Positions 15,059 to 25,105 of a DNA stretch of 64,000 bases are shown in pieces. Position 1 is the stretch's first letter. Every line of letters begins with the position of its first letter. The notes beneath the pieces are model-generated. The model was given only the letters and a program-made list of their open reading frames with translations. It was not told the DNA's origin and made no database searches. The stretch lies in contig FNPA01000001.1 of NCBI GenBank assembly GCA_900107185.1, forward strand, positions 62,001 through 126,000. Reading direction: 5' to 3'. The DNA is from Ruminococcaceae bacterium YAD3003. GTDB lineage: Bacteria > Bacillota > Clostridia > Saccharofermentanales > Saccharofermentanaceae. Made by a program: the position numbers and the translations under genes.

Positions 15059-17029
15059 TTACTCGAGCTCGAAAGCACCTGTGTAGAGCTGGTAGTATGT
15101 ACCCTTCTCTGCAATGAGCTGCTCGTGTGAACCACGCTCGATGATCCTGCCGTGATCAAGAACCATGATGACATCCGAGTTCATGACAGTCGACAGACGG
15201 TGTGCGATAACGAATACCGTACGGCCTTCCATGAGCTTATCCATACCACGCTGGACGATAGCTTCGGTACGTGTGTCGATGGAAGATGTAGCTTCGTCGA
15301 GGATCATTACAGGCGGATTAGCAACTGCCGCTCTGGCGATCGCAAGAAGCTGTCTCTGGCCCTGTGAGAAGTTAGCACCGTTGTTGGTAAGCATCGTGTC
15401 GTAACCCTCAGGGAGACGCTCGATGAAGTCTGCTGCGCCTGCAAGCTTTGCTGCTTCCTTACACTCGTCGTCAGTGGCATCAAGTCTTCCGTAGCGTATA
15501 TTCTCCATAACCGTGCCTGTGAAGAGGTTTGTCTCCTGCAAAACGAGTCCCAGAGATCTTCTTAAGTCCTTCTTCTTGATCTTGTTGACGTTGATTCCGT
15601 CGTAACGGATCTTACCGTCAGCAATATCGTAGAAGCGGTTGATAAGGTTCGTGATGGTTGTCTTTCCTGCACCTGTAGCACCTACGAAAGCAACCTTCTG
15701 GCCGGGCTTTGCGAATACTGATACATCGAAAAGAACCTGCTTCTCGGGAGTATAGGCAAAGTCAACTTTATCAAGCAAAACATCGCCCTGGAGCTCTGTA
15801 TATGTGATAGTTCCTTCAGCCTTGTGGGGATGCTTCCATGCCCAGTGACCTGTCTGGTGCTCAGCCTCTGTGATGGTTCCGTCAGGTGCGATATTCGCAT
15901 TAACGAGAGTTACATAGCCGTCGTCAGCCTCAGACTCCTCGTCTAAGAGTTCGAAGATTCTCTGGGCACCTGCGCCTGCCATTACGATAGCGTTCATCTG
16001 CATCGTGAGCTGGTTGATGTTGCCCATGAACTGCTTACTTCCGTTAAGGAACGGTACAACGATGTCAATGCCCATCGGAAGTCCTGAGAATGAGAAATTG
16101 ACTACATTAAGAGCGATCATGAGGCCGCCTGCGACAGCTAAAAGAACATAGATAATGTTTCCGATATTGTTGATGATTGGAGCCAGGATGTTCGCATATG
16201 TGTTCGCTTTGCCGCTGTCTTCAGCAAGACCGTCATTGAGCTTGTTGAACTCTTCTGTAACCTTGCCTTCGTGATTGAAGACCTTAACGACCTTCTGGCC
16301 GTTCATGATCTCCTGGATGTAACCTTCTGTAGAAGCTACAGCCATCTGCTGTCTGATGAAATACTTCGCAGAACCTGCGCCGACCTTGCCTGTTACGAAC
16401 ATCATTGCAATGATTCCGATGACCATGATCAAAGTAAGCCAGATACTGTAACGGAGCATCGTAACGAATACTGTGATAACAACTACGGCCGCTCTGATAA
16501 TGTTCGGAATGGACATGGATACGAGCTGTCTTAATGTATCGATATCGTTAGTGTAATGGCTCATGATATCGCCGTGCTTGTGAGTATCGAAATATCTCAA
16601 AGGCAGTGTCTGCATCTTGTTGAACAAATCTGTTCTGAGCTTATGCAGGAACTTCTGAGTCATGTAAGCCATGAGCTGTGAGTTCAGGATGCTTACGATC
16701 GCAGCGCCTGCATAGATGCAGATAAGCGGTATCAGGTAAGAGACGATCTTTATCTTTGCTGAATCCCAGTCACCTGATTCCAGATAATCTTCGAGGACTA
16801 CAGTGACTTTCTGGAGGAATACCATAGGAAGTGCAGCTGCTACGGCATTGTAGATATTAAACAGAACGATTACCCATGTGAGAACAGGGAACTGCTTGAT
16901 ATACATCTTCATGACGCGCTTAAGGCTGCTCATGGATCCGACTACCTGTGACATGGAAGCAGGTCCTCTGCGTCTTCCACCGGGTGCGGGTGCAGCCTCA
17001 GGCTTATTCTTGGGAGTATTCTTACTCAT
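15059..17029 (-). CDS. Heterodimeric ABC exporter, subunit with consensus ATPase site
   Basis: A 656-residue half-transporter. The ATG at 17027-17029 is chosen because GGAGG lies 8 bases upstream. After a Pro/Arg-rich tail come six membrane helices (about residues 45-330). An extra stretch (about 370-420) precedes the nucleotide-binding domain. That domain has Walker A GATGAGKTT, signature FSQGQRQ (a variant of LSGGQ), Walker B VMILDEATSSID with the catalytic glutamate, and the switch histidine in FVIAHRLS. With the partner encoded upstream it should form a LmrCD/BmrCD-type multidrug or lipid exporter. The start overlaps the partner gene by 8 bases, so translation is coupled. The substrate is unknown. 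Confidence 0.92.
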   Translation of the reverse strand: MSKNTPKNKPEAAPAPGGRRRGPASMSQVVGSMSSLKRVMKMYIKQFPVLTWVIVLFNIYNAVAAALPMVFLQKVTVVLEDYLESGDWDSAKIKIVSYLIPLICIYAGAAIVSILNSQLMAYMTQKFLHKLRTDLFNKMQTLPLRYFDTHKHGDIMSHYTNDIDTLRQLVSMSIPNIIRAAVVVITVFVTMLRYSIWLTLIMVIGIIAMMFVTGKVGAGSAKYFIRQQMAVASTEGYIQEIMNGQKVVKVFNHEGKVTEEFNKLNDGLAEDSGKANTYANILAPIINNIGNIIYVLLAVAGGLMIALNVVNFSFSGLPMGIDIVVPFLNGSKQFMGNINQLTMQMNAIVMAGAGAQRIFELLDEESEADDGYVTLVNANIAPDGTITEAEHQTGHWAWKHPHKAEGTITYTELQGDVLLDKVDFAYTPEKQVLFDVSVFAKPGQKVAFVGATGAGKTTITNLINRFYDIADGKIRYDGINVNKIKKKDLRRSLGLVLQETNLFTGTVMENIRYGRLDATDDECKEAAKLAGAADFIERLPEGYDTMLTNNGANFSQGQRQLLAIARAAVANPPVMILDEATSSIDTRTEAIVQRGMDKLMEGRTVFVIAHRLSTVMNSDVIMVLDHGRIIERGSHEQLIAEKGTYYQLYTGAFELE

Positions 17030-18764
17030 TGTCTGATCCTCCCTTCGTCTGTTCTTCGTAGATCTCACGGTAGATATCATTACTCTTCAGGAGCTCTTCG
17101 TGAGTACCGGAGCCCATGATCTTACCGCCGTCCATGATGATGATCATGTCACAGTCCTGAACGGAAGCAACTCTCTGGGCGATTATGATTTTTGTCGTCT
17201 CAGGGATATATTCCTTGAATCCCTTTCTGATCAATGCATCTGTTCTGGTATCGACTGCAGATGTCGAGTCGTCCAGGATCAGGATCTTCGGGCGCTTCAG
17301 AAGCGCTCTGGCGATACAGAGTCTCTGCTTCTGACCACCGGAAACGTTGGTACCGCCCTGCTCAATATGCGTATTGAATCCATCAGGGAAAGAAGATACG
17401 AATTCATATGCCTGCGCAATCTTGCACGCCTCAACGAGCTCCTCTTCTGTAGCATTCTCGTTACCCCATCTCAAGTTCTCTGCGATGGTGCCTGAGAACA
17501 ATTCGTTCTTCTGGAGAACTACGGATACAGCATCTCTTAATGTCTTAACGTCGTAATCCTTTACGGGCACGCCGCCGACTTTGACCTCACCTTCAGTAAC
17601 ATCGTAAAGTCTCGGAATGAGCTGGATCAATGTAGTCTTGGATGAACCTGTACCGCCTAAGATACCTACTGACATTCCGCTGTCGATGTGAAGGTCGATA
17701 TCGAAGAGTGCGTTTCTTGCAGCCTTTTCGGAATACTTAAAAGCTACATCTGTAAAATCGATGGAGCCGTCCTTTACTTCCATAACAGGATTCCCGGGAT
17801 TTGCGATAGAGGGCTTCTCATCAAGAACCTCAACGATACGCTTCGCAGCTTCTACAGACATCGTCAGCATAACATAGATCATGGAAACCATCATGAGAGA
17901 CATAAGGACCATGAAGCCATATGTCATAAGAGCTGAGATCTGGCCGATGTTGACCACAACGCCGCGGCTCTGGATAGCCATCTTAGAACCTATGTAAAGA
18001 ACGAATATTACATTGAAATGCAGGCAGAGCTCCATAAGAGGGGAGTTAAGACCTACGATCTTCTCAGCCTTGGTGAAGTCGAGTCTGATGTTGTCTGATG
18101 CCTTGCCAAACTTATCCTTCTCGTAATCTTCTCTCGAAAATCCTTTAACGACACGCATGCCGCGTACGTTCTCTTCGATAGATTCATTCATCTTGTCGTA
18201 TTTCTTGAATACAGCACGGAAAGCAGGCATAGCGAGCTTACCAATGATAAGAAGGCCTACGGCAAGAATAGGAACGACGATTACGAATGTAGTAGCAAGT
18301 GAGCCTCCGAGCACATAAGCCATGACGATCGCAAAGGCGAACATCAAAGGTGCTCTTACGGCGATTCTGATCATCATCATGAAAGCATTCTGGACAGTCG
18401 TGATGTCAGTCGTCATTCTCGTAACGAGAGATGATGTGGAGAACTTATCGATATTACCGAATGAGAACTTCTGAACCTTGGCGAACATATCAGCTCTAAG
18501 ATTAGCGGCAAAACCTGCCGAAGCCTTGGCCGAGAAGCTGCCTGCCAGAGCGCCGCAAACAAGTGACATAATGGCAGAGAGCGTTATGATGCCACCCATC
18601 TTAAGAATGGTATCCATCTGTGCTCCTGCCTGGATCTGATTGACCATATCCGCTGTGACGGATGGAATGACTACCTCGAGGATTACTTCCCCGATGATAA
18701 ATATGAGCGACAGTATTGTAACTTTCTTATACTGCCGGATCGATCTAATCAATTTACGTATCAT
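17022..18764 (-). CDS. Heterodimeric ABC exporter, subunit with degenerate ATPase site
   Basis: A 580-residue half-transporter. The ATG at 18762-18764 has GAGG 6 bases upstream; a TTG 12 bases earlier would put that site inside the gene. Six membrane helices span about residues 15-300. The nucleotide-binding domain has Walker A GGTGSSKTTL (a usual variant), a canonical VSGGQKQ signature, and Walker B ILILDDSTSAVDT. The catalytic glutamate is aspartate, and the switch histidine is replaced by glutamine (IIAQRVAS). These are hallmarks of the degenerate half of LmrC/TM287-type heterodimers. It is the first gene of a two-gene operon with its own promoter. Confidence 0.92.
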   Translation of the reverse strand: MIRKLIRSIRQYKKVTILSLIFIIGEVILEVVIPSVTADMVNQIQAGAQMDTILKMGGIITLSAIMSLVCGALAGSFSAKASAGFAANLRADMFAKVQKFSFGNIDKFSTSSLVTRMTTDITTVQNAFMMMIRIAVRAPLMFAFAIVMAYVLGGSLATTFVIVVPILAVGLLIIGKLAMPAFRAVFKKYDKMNESIEENVRGMRVVKGFSREDYEKDKFGKASDNIRLDFTKAEKIVGLNSPLMELCLHFNVIFVLYIGSKMAIQSRGVVVNIGQISALMTYGFMVLMSLMMVSMIYVMLTMSVEAAKRIVEVLDEKPSIANPGNPVMEVKDGSIDFTDVAFKYSEKAARNALFDIDLHIDSGMSVGILGGTGSSKTTLIQLIPRLYDVTEGEVKVGGVPVKDYDVKTLRDAVSVVLQKNELFSGTIAENLRWGNENATEEELVEACKIAQAYEFVSSFPDGFNTHIEQGGTNVSGGQKQRLCIARALLKRPKILILDDSTSAVDTRTDALIRKGFKEYIPETTKIIIAQRVASVQDCDMIIIMDGGKIMGSGTHEELLKSNDIYREIYEEQTKGGSDNE

Positions 18765-18796
18765 AATTTTCCTCAAAAATAAATATAAGACGCCTT

Positions 18797-18826
18797 ATTA
18801 TAGAACACTCTAAAAATCTATGTAAA
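18797..18826 (-). promoter_or_regulatory. Promoter of the ABC exporter operon
   Basis: On the minus strand: TTTACA (plus 18821-18826), 18-base spacer, TATAAT (plus 18797-18802), about 33 bases before the ATG. It is divergent from the promoter at 18856. Confidence 0.75.
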
Positions 18827-18855
18827 CTCTAATAATTGCTCCTATTTATTATTTT

Positions 18856-18884
18856 TTGACGAACATCGGCTGCGATGATATTAT
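18856..18884 (+). promoter_or_regulatory. Promoter of the acyl-CoA synthetase gene
   Basis: TTGACG (18856-18861), 17-base spacer, TATTAT (18879-18884), about 47 bases before the ATG at 18932, which has GGGAGG in front. Confidence 0.75.
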
Positions 18885-18931
18885 TGTCTTTGGCTTTATT
18901 TAGATAAATAGAGCATTAGGGAGGAATAAAC

Positions 18932-20569
18932 ATGCCTGTAATGGATTTATTGAGACGCAACGCACGTGAACACGGCGATGAAGTGGCTCTCGTAGAACTT
19001 AACCCCACAATGGAAGACACCAGAAAGATCTCTTTCAAGGAATATGAGCTTGTTCAGCAGACAAAGTCCATGCCTTACCGTCACGAGATCACATGGCAGA
19101 TCTTCGATGAGAAGTCCAACAGAGTAGCAAATATGCTCTTGGGCAGAGGCATCAAGAAGGGTGACAAAGTCGCTATCCTTATGTTCAATTGCCTCGAGTG
19201 GCTTCCTATCTACTTCGGCATTCTGAAGACAGGCGCCATTGCAGTTCCTTTCAATTTCAGATACACAGCAAATGAGATTTCATACTGTGCGGATCTGGCC
19301 GAGATCTCAGTTATGTTCTTCGGTCCTGAATTCGTAGACAGACTTAATATCAATGCAGAAGAACTCACAAAGGACAGACTCCTCCTCTACGTAGGTGACG
19401 GTCAGGCTCCCGAGTTCGCTGAGAACTATTGGCAGCAGGTAGCTGACTACTCAAGCAAAGATCCCATGATCGAACTTACGGAAGAAGATTACGCTGCTAT
19501 CTATTTCTCATCAGGTACAACAGGATTCCCTAAGGCAATCCTTCACCCTCACAGAAGCCTCACACAGGCTGCTGAAATGGAGGCTATCCACCACCAGACA
19601 GGTAAGGATGACTGCTTCCTCTGCATCCCGCCTCTCTATCACACAGGCGCTAAGTTCCACTGGATGGGTTCTTTGTGGACCTGCAGCAAGGCAGTTCTTT
19701 TAAAGGGAACAAAGCCTGATGTTATCCTCAAGGCAGCTTCTGATGAGCACTGCACGATCGTATGGCTCCTCGTACCGTGGGCACAGGATATCCTCGATGC
19801 TCTGGACAGAGGCGAATTAAAACTCTCGGATTATAATCTCGATCAGTGGCGTCTCATGCACATCGGCGCTCAGCCCGTACCTCCGTCATTGATCCGTCAT
19901 TGGAAGGATTACTTCCCGAATCATCAGTACGATACAAACTACGGTTTGTCTGAATCAACCGGTCCTGGCTGTGTTCACCTTGGCCTCGAGAATACTCACA
20001 AGGTTGGTGCTATTGGTATTCCCGGTTACCGTTGGGAGTGCAAGATCGTTGACGAAGAAGGCAATACTGTACCTCAGGGTGAGGTCGGTGAACTCTGCGT
20101 TAAGGGTCCCGGTGTAATGCTCGAATACTACAGAAATCCTGAAGCTACGAAGGAAACATTAAGAGACGGATGGCTCTTCACAGGCGACATGGCACGCCAG
20201 GATGAAGACGGTTTCTACTTCCTCGTTGACCGTAAGAAGGACGTTATCGTATCCGGCGGTGAGAACATCTACCCTGTTGAGATCGAGAACTTCCTTCAGG
20301 AATATCCTAAGGTAAAAGACGTTGCAGTCATCGGACTTCCCGACAAGAGACTCGGTGAGATCACAGGTGCCATCGTTGAGATCGAACCAGGCAGCAACTG
20401 CACCGTTGAAGAACTCGAGAAATTCTGCACACAGCTTCCCCGTTACAAGAGACCGAAGCAGATCATATTGGCTGACGTTCCGAGAAATGCCACCGGAAAG
20501 ATCGAAAAACCTGTTCTCCGTAAGAGATATGGGGCAGAAAGACTTGTAGAACAAGAAAATCAGTCTTAA
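18932..20569 (+). CDS. AMP-forming acyl-CoA synthetase
   Basis: A 545-residue class I adenylate-forming enzyme of usual length for fatty or carboxylic acid CoA ligases. The P-loop-like motif is YFSSGTTGFPKAILHPHRS (about residue 190), then NYGLSESTG, GWLFTGDMARQDEDGFY, and the hinge DRKKDVIVSGGENIYPVEIE. The C-terminal catalytic lysine is in NATGKIEKPVLRK. It converts a carboxylic acid, ATP and CoA to acyl-CoA, AMP and pyrophosphate in the cytoplasm. The acid is unknown; the downstream sodium/solute symporter could import it, but a terminator lies between the two genes. A good sigma-A promoter and GGGAGG site precede it. Confidence 0.92.
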   Translation: MPVMDLLRRNAREHGDEVALVELNPTMEDTRKISFKEYELVQQTKSMPYRHEITWQIFDEKSNRVANMLLGRGIKKGDKVAILMFNCLEWLPIYFGILKTGAIAVPFNFRYTANEISYCADLAEISVMFFGPEFVDRLNINAEELTKDRLLLYVGDGQAPEFAENYWQQVADYSSKDPMIELTEEDYAAIYFSSGTTGFPKAILHPHRSLTQAAEMEAIHHQTGKDDCFLCIPPLYHTGAKFHWMGSLWTCSKAVLLKGTKPDVILKAASDEHCTIVWLLVPWAQDILDALDRGELKLSDYNLDQWRLMHIGAQPVPPSLIRHWKDYFPNHQYDTNYGLSESTGPGCVHLGLENTHKVGAIGIPGYRWECKIVDEEGNTVPQGEVGELCVKGPGVMLEYYRNPEATKETLRDGWLFTGDMARQDEDGFYFLVDRKKDVIVSGGENIYPVEIENFLQEYPKVKDVAVIGLPDKRLGEITGAIVEIEPGSNCTVEELEKFCTQLPRYKRPKQIILADVPRNATGKIEKPVLRKRYGAERLVEQENQS

Positions 20570-20574
20570 AATGT

Positions 20575-20613
20575 AAGCCTTGTGTCTAATTTTAGGCACA
20601 GGGCTTATTTTTT
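20575..20613 (+). terminator. Terminator of the acyl-CoA synthetase gene
   Basis: Stem AAGCCTTGTG (20575-20584) / CACAGGGCTT (20597-20606) with one G-T pair, then ATTTTTT. Confidence 0.85.
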
Positions 20614-20674
20614 GAATAAAAACGCTTCTTATCATTTTGAGGGTGGAAGAAGCAAAAAGTGAGGGACAAATTTC

Positions 20675-22246
20675 ATGGATCTGATTATCAAGATTGTATT
20701 CCTGGTAGTCTTTTTCGCTGTCATGATCGGAATCGGCATCATGACCCGCAAAAAGGCAAACAGCGTTGAAGGCTTCGTATTGGGCGGCAGAAATGCAGGA
20801 CCCTGGCTCACCGCATTCGGATACGGTACTTCCTATTTCTCGGCAGTAGTATTCATCGGTTATGCCGGACAGTTCGGTTGGAAATACGGTGTCGCTTCCA
20901 CATGGATCGGTATCGGTAATGCAGTCATCGGATCTCTCCTTGCATGGATCGTACTCGGCAGAAGAACAAGAGTCATGACAAAGCACTTGAACTCCAAGAC
21001 AATGCCTGACTTCTTCGGCAAGAGATTCGACAGCAAGGCACTCCGTATCACAGCTGCCCTTATCTCATTCATCTTCCTTATCCCCTACACGTCTTCAGTC
21101 TATAACGGTCTTTCAAGACTGTTCAACATGGCTTTTAACATCGACTACAAGATCTGCATCATCGTAATGGCAGCTCTTACATGCGTTTATGTTATCCTCG
21201 GCGGATACATGGCAACAGTCGTTAACGACCTCGTACAGGGCATCATCATGCTCTTCGGTATCACAGCAGTTATCGCTACTGTTCTCAACAACAACAATGG
21301 ATTCATTGGAGCTCTCACAACGCTTTCACAGGCAGAGTCAGATCTTCCCGTTACAGAAGGAATGCAGGGTGCTTTCACATCTTTCTTCGGACCTGATCCT
21401 TTGAACCTTTTAGGCGTAATCATTCTTACTTCCCTCGGTACATGGGGTCTTCCTCAGATGGTCGGCAAGTTCTATGCTATCAAGGACGAGAAGTCCGTTA
21501 AGGCAGGAACGATCATCTCAACGATCTTCGCGTTTATCGTCGCAGGCGGCTGCTACTTCCTCGGCGGTTTCGCAAGACTGTACAGCAACAATCCTGCTAT
21601 CTATAAGGAAGATGGTTCTGTCATGTTTGACTCCATCATCCCTACAATGCTCGACAACCTCCCTGTAATCCTCGTAGGTGTCGTTATCGTGCTCGTTCTC
21701 TCCGCTTCAATGTCCACACTGTCTTCCCTTGTACTTACATCAAGCTCAACAGTTACATTGGACCTCATCGAGCAGATCAAGCCCAAGTCAAATACAGACA
21801 AAAAGAAGAAGGAAAAGACACAGCTCATCACAATGCGTGTCCTCCTCGTATTCTTCATTGTCGTTTCAGTACTTCTCTCCCTTAACCCTCCGACGTTCAT
21901 CGCTCAGCTCATGGGTTATTCATGGGGTGCTCTTGCAGGAGCTTTCCTCGCACCTTTCCTCTGGGGTCTCTACTGGAAAAAGACAACAAAGCTCTCAGTA
22001 TGGGTATGCTTCATCTTCGGTGTCGGCTTCACTGTTGCCAACATGTTCCTGAAGTTCATCGCATCACCTATTAATGCCGGTGCAGTTACAATGCTCGCAG
22101 GCCTCGTAATCGTACCTCTCGTAAGCCTCATCACACCCAAGCTTTCGAAGGAAAAGGTCGACGGCATCTTCTCCTGCTACGACGAGACAGTCACTATCGA
22201 GAAGAGATATTCACTTCCCGAGAACGCTCCCGCTGACGAGAACTGA
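20675..22246 (+). CDS. Sodium:solute symporter (SSS family)
   Basis: A 523-residue membrane protein with about 13 hydrophobic helices. The N-terminal GFVLGGRNAGPWLTAFGYGTSYFSAVVFIGYAG matches the SSS family opening; WKYGVASTWIGIGNA and the central GTWGLPQMVGKFYAIKDE also fit. Members use the sodium gradient to import sugars, carboxylates, amino acids, proline, pantothenate and others; the sequence does not decide the solute. Its neighbour is an acyl-CoA synthetase, so a carboxylic acid is a reasonable guess. The ATG at 20675 has GAGGG about 9 bases upstream. A strong terminator follows. Confidence 0.92.
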   Translation: MDLIIKIVFLVVFFAVMIGIGIMTRKKANSVEGFVLGGRNAGPWLTAFGYGTSYFSAVVFIGYAGQFGWKYGVASTWIGIGNAVIGSLLAWIVLGRRTRVMTKHLNSKTMPDFFGKRFDSKALRITAALISFIFLIPYTSSVYNGLSRLFNMAFNIDYKICIIVMAALTCVYVILGGYMATVVNDLVQGIIMLFGITAVIATVLNNNNGFIGALTTLSQAESDLPVTEGMQGAFTSFFGPDPLNLLGVIILTSLGTWGLPQMVGKFYAIKDEKSVKAGTIISTIFAFIVAGGCYFLGGFARLYSNNPAIYKEDGSVMFDSIIPTMLDNLPVILVGVVIVLVLSASMSTLSSLVLTSSSTVTLDLIEQIKPKSNTDKKKKEKTQLITMRVLLVFFIVVSVLLSLNPPTFIAQLMGYSWGALAGAFLAPFLWGLYWKKTTKLSVWVCFIFGVGFTVANMFLKFIASPINAGAVTMLAGLVIVPLVSLITPKLSKEKVDGIFSCYDETVTIEKRYSLPENAPADEN

Positions 22247-22268
22247 TAGTTTTTAACTAACAAAGATT

Positions 22269-22300
22269 AAGGCTGCTTCAATTTGAAGCAGCCTTTTTTG
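22269..22300. terminator. Terminator after the symporter gene
   Basis: Perfect 12-bp stem AAGGCTGCTTCA / TGAAGCAGCCTT with 3-base loop and a T run on the plus side. It may also slow minus-strand transcripts coming from 22324. Confidence 0.9.
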
Positions 22301-22323
22301 TCAGTGTTTTGATCACCCTGATA

Positions 22324-25098
22324 TTACAGTCCCGGAGCTTCACTCCAGTTATTCTTATCGAAAATGTTCTGATTGGATAATGAATACCAGATAGTATACG
22401 AAAACTGTTTTTCTGTATTACCATCGAGTTGCCATATGTCAGTATACATAATATGCAGGTCTGAATTCTTGGCATCCGGGTAGAACACTGGTCTAAAGGT
22501 AAAAGGATTTAAGGGGTTATCCATAATACCGTTCATAGCCAGATAAGGTGTATCTGCGTTTGTCATGAAAGTATAATCCGTTGTAAACGGCTCATTTGAA
22601 CCAAAGTCCTTATAAAACAACACCGGATTATATCCCATTGCATCCTCAGAATTATAGGTCGTGTCAAAGTTCTCGCCATCGAGGAAAAGCATGTCGTCAA
22701 ACTGTCCTGTCGGCCATCCGTGGTCTGAGACAATAATGATCCTCGTATTGTCATAGACACCTATTTCTCTCAGATAATCCATCCATTCACCAAGTTGAAT
22801 GAACGCCGCCATATTGCACTGATAGTGTACCAGCTGATAATTCTCAACCATGGAGATCGTACGGCCGTTATAGGTAAATCTGTCCATATGGGCATTATCA
22901 AATTCCGTGTTGTCAAATTCATAAGCCGGCTCATATTCCGGTTCCTTTAACGGCATTATGTTATGCGTTGTGCCGTTTTGAATAAGGAAGAAGTTGTACT
23001 CTGAATCTTCGGACAGTTCTGTCATTGAAGGTAATTCACAAAGCACATTATATGAATCACAGAAATAGTTCATGTGAGCAGAAGATACTACAAAGTGTCC
23101 CTTGTTTTCGCCAACGTTGTCCATTGTCATTACTGTATTAATTGGCTCGAAATACGTGCCGTCAGTATAAACAGCGGACTGGAAGAATAAAGGAGATACC
23201 TTCATAATGCTGTAGCCGAAGAAATTACGTCTCCAGGTGCGTTCAAGATCCTGATCGGATTCATTTGAATCACGGAAAAGACCCTGTTCAGTGTTATATG
23301 CCTTGATGTTCGGATAAGGATCGTATATGGAAAGATCCGGGATCAGACAGTATCCTGCATTTGGCGGATCCATTACCGTGACATCATATCCTGCATCAGA
23401 GAAAAGGATCGGCATTGTAAGAAGTGCTTCATCATGTTTGTCCCTGAGCATTTCATCAGAACGTTCATTAAGTTTTTCAGGTGTATAGTCATAGCCTGCA
23501 AACAACGCCGGCGCAGCTACAACAGTACGCATTCCGAAAGACACTGTATTGGGATAATACGTGAACCCTGAAAACTGCTCAGCCAGTTCCGGTTTTTCCT
23601 GAAACATATAAGGAACATATACGCCTATCGCGCGGTCGAGCATGATCACTACAACATTTTTTCCTTCATCGCTGAAAGAAAGCACCGGTATCTCTGATGA
23701 ACTGTTCTCGAATACTCTGCGTATATCAGGCATCTCAGTGCTGATCTTATAAATGTTCATGCCCGAAATAGCTGTTACAACAGCTATCATTACCGGAGCT
23801 AAGACACGTACAAAGCGTGAAAACTTCCTCATGCCAAAGAAAACGAGAAGTGTAACTGCGACAATAGCAGCCAGATTTATTAAAAGGTTTGTTTTAGATA
23901 CTATCAGTCCGACATCAAATTTCAGATCAGAAGATAAAATACTTTCGCTCTTTCCAAATACAAAAAAGTTTACCGTGCCTGCTGCAGCAAGGATCCAGAT
24001 AACCGAATTAGCCCTCTGGCGGTTCCTGTTATCAGCAAGATAGTAAAAGAGTCCGCCCCACAGAACAAAGACTCCCAAAGCTGTCAAAAACGAAATAACT
24101 ATGTATCTTACCGGTGAATGAACATCAGTCTTTAAAATAAATTCAGCGGTGGATGAAGCTATTAACTGTGAAGGAATAAGAACACCTAAAAGAACGCTCA
24201 TAAAAACTCCACCCAGGACAAAGAGTTTGGAGTCTGCTTTCTTAACCTCTGCCTGACGGGCTTTTGCTTTCTTTTTTCTGGATTGGAGCAGCAGCGGAAT
24301 CTGAAACAAGAGTCCGACAACTACAATGATGATATTGGATATCATTTCACCTACAAAGGAGATGGAATAAACAAGTATCAGAGCGCCGAGGAAAGACAGA
24401 GCGATTGCTGTTGCTTTTTTCTTATCTTTAAACTTGTACACAATGCTCTTAACAAGTGAAAAGACATTGTTCAGCAACCAGTAAAATACGAGTCCTGAAG
24501 GTGATTTATACAGCAAGACAAGGAATACGGCTGCCAATCCGTAGACCTGTATCTTTTCCCTTAATGAATGTCCCTTGGTATAGATCATTCCCGAGAGAAT
24601 ATTTATAAGCGTCATCAGAATCGGGAGCACATTTATACTGATGCTTCCAATTGAGATCAGGGCATCCGGTTCTGCGAGATTATCCAAAACTCCGAATCCC
24701 GAGAGCTTCATATCCTGAAGTTCACTAAGGAATCTGTATGCAGCAATGAAAAACGGAATCTGCAGGATCAGAGAAATAGAGCTCCTCAGCGCATATACCG
24801 GTTTATAGTGATTGATGCGGTAGTATTCCTGAAGCATCAGGAATCTTTCGTCACCTTTAAAAGCCTTTTTGATCCGCTTGAGCCTGGGAGCCATCTTAGC
24901 CTGAATATCGCGTTCTTCCGCCTGGATCTCATCGGCACGCTTATATAACGGCAATATCAGGAAATTAACTATCAGGCTTATTACTATTATGGATACACCT
25001 GTGCTGCCGGTAAGTTTAAATGCATAGAAATAAAACAGCTCGAACAGCAGCCTTAACGGAGTAATTATAAGTGCATCTAAAAAAGTAAGAAAAGACAT
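22324..25098 (-). CDS. YidC/Oxa1-like membrane domain fused to an EptA/LtaS-like extracellular transferase (copy 1)
   Basis: A 924-residue protein. Residues 1-225 follow the YidC/Oxa1 plan: a helix, then ILPLYKRADEIQAEERDIQAK, a charged hairpin, QIPFFIAAYRFL, and the last helix SPSGLVFYWLLNNVFSLVK. The groove arginine of real YidC insertases is Asn here (VNFLILPL). About residues 240-450 add six or more membrane helices. From about 470 comes an alkaline-phosphatase-superfamily domain: VVVIMLDRAIG (metal Asp), NTVSFGMRTVVAAPALF (aligns with the EptA nucleophile motif, Thr as nucleophile), TTHNIMPL (His) and IIIVSDHGWPTG (metal Asp-His). Such domains move phosphoglycerol or phosphoethanolamine onto polymers outside the cell. 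It starts 7 bases after the glycerophosphotransferase gene. A paralogous pair lies at 47509-51599. Confidence 0.85.
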   Translation of the reverse strand: MSFLTFLDALIITPLRLLFELFYFYAFKLTGSTGVSIIVISLIVNFLILPLYKRADEIQAEERDIQAKMAPRLKRIKKAFKGDERFLMLQEYYRINHYKPVYALRSSISLILQIPFFIAAYRFLSELQDMKLSGFGVLDNLAEPDALISIGSISINVLPILMTLINILSGMIYTKGHSLREKIQVYGLAAVFLVLLYKSPSGLVFYWLLNNVFSLVKSIVYKFKDKKKATAIALSFLGALILVYSISFVGEMISNIIIVVVGLLFQIPLLLQSRKKKAKARQAEVKKADSKLFVLGGVFMSVLLGVLIPSQLIASSTAEFILKTDVHSPVRYIVISFLTALGVFVLWGGLFYYLADNRNRQRANSVIWILAAAGTVNFFVFGKSESILSSDLKFDVGLIVSKTNLLINLAAIVAVTLLVFFGMRKFSRFVRVLAPVMIAVVTAISGMNIYKISTEMPDIRRVFENSSSEIPVLSFSDEGKNVVVIMLDRAIGVYVPYMFQEKPELAEQFSGFTYYPNTVSFGMRTVVAAPALFAGYDYTPEKLNERSDEMLRDKHDEALLTMPILFSDAGYDVTVMDPPNAGYCLIPDLSIYDPYPNIKAYNTEQGLFRDSNESDQDLERTWRRNFFGYSIMKVSPLFFQSAVYTDGTYFEPINTVMTMDNVGENKGHFVVSSAHMNYFCDSYNVLCELPSMTELSEDSEYNFFLIQNGTTHNIMPLKEPEYEPAYEFDNTEFDNAHMDRFTYNGRTISMVENYQLVHYQCNMAAFIQLGEWMDYLREIGVYDNTRIIIVSDHGWPTGQFDDMLFLDGENFDTTYNSEDAMGYNPVLFYKDFGSNEPFTTDYTFMTNADTPYLAMNGIMDNPLNPFTFRPVFYPDAKNSDLHIMYTDIWQLDGNTEKQFSYTIWYSLSNQNIFDKNNWSEAPGL

Positions 25099-25105
25099 GC
25101 CCTGC

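Noticed and set aside
20159-20986. 275-codon open frame on the minus strand across the acyl-CoA synthetase end and symporter start
   Set aside because: It overlaps two well-supported plus-strand genes and a terminator, and its residues look like a shadow translation.
22324-22990. Possible beta-lactamase or penicillin target near the BlaI-type system
   Set aside because: No beta-lactamase or transpeptidase motif occurs in this window; the transferase motifs at 22-25 kb belong to the alkaline phosphatase superfamily.
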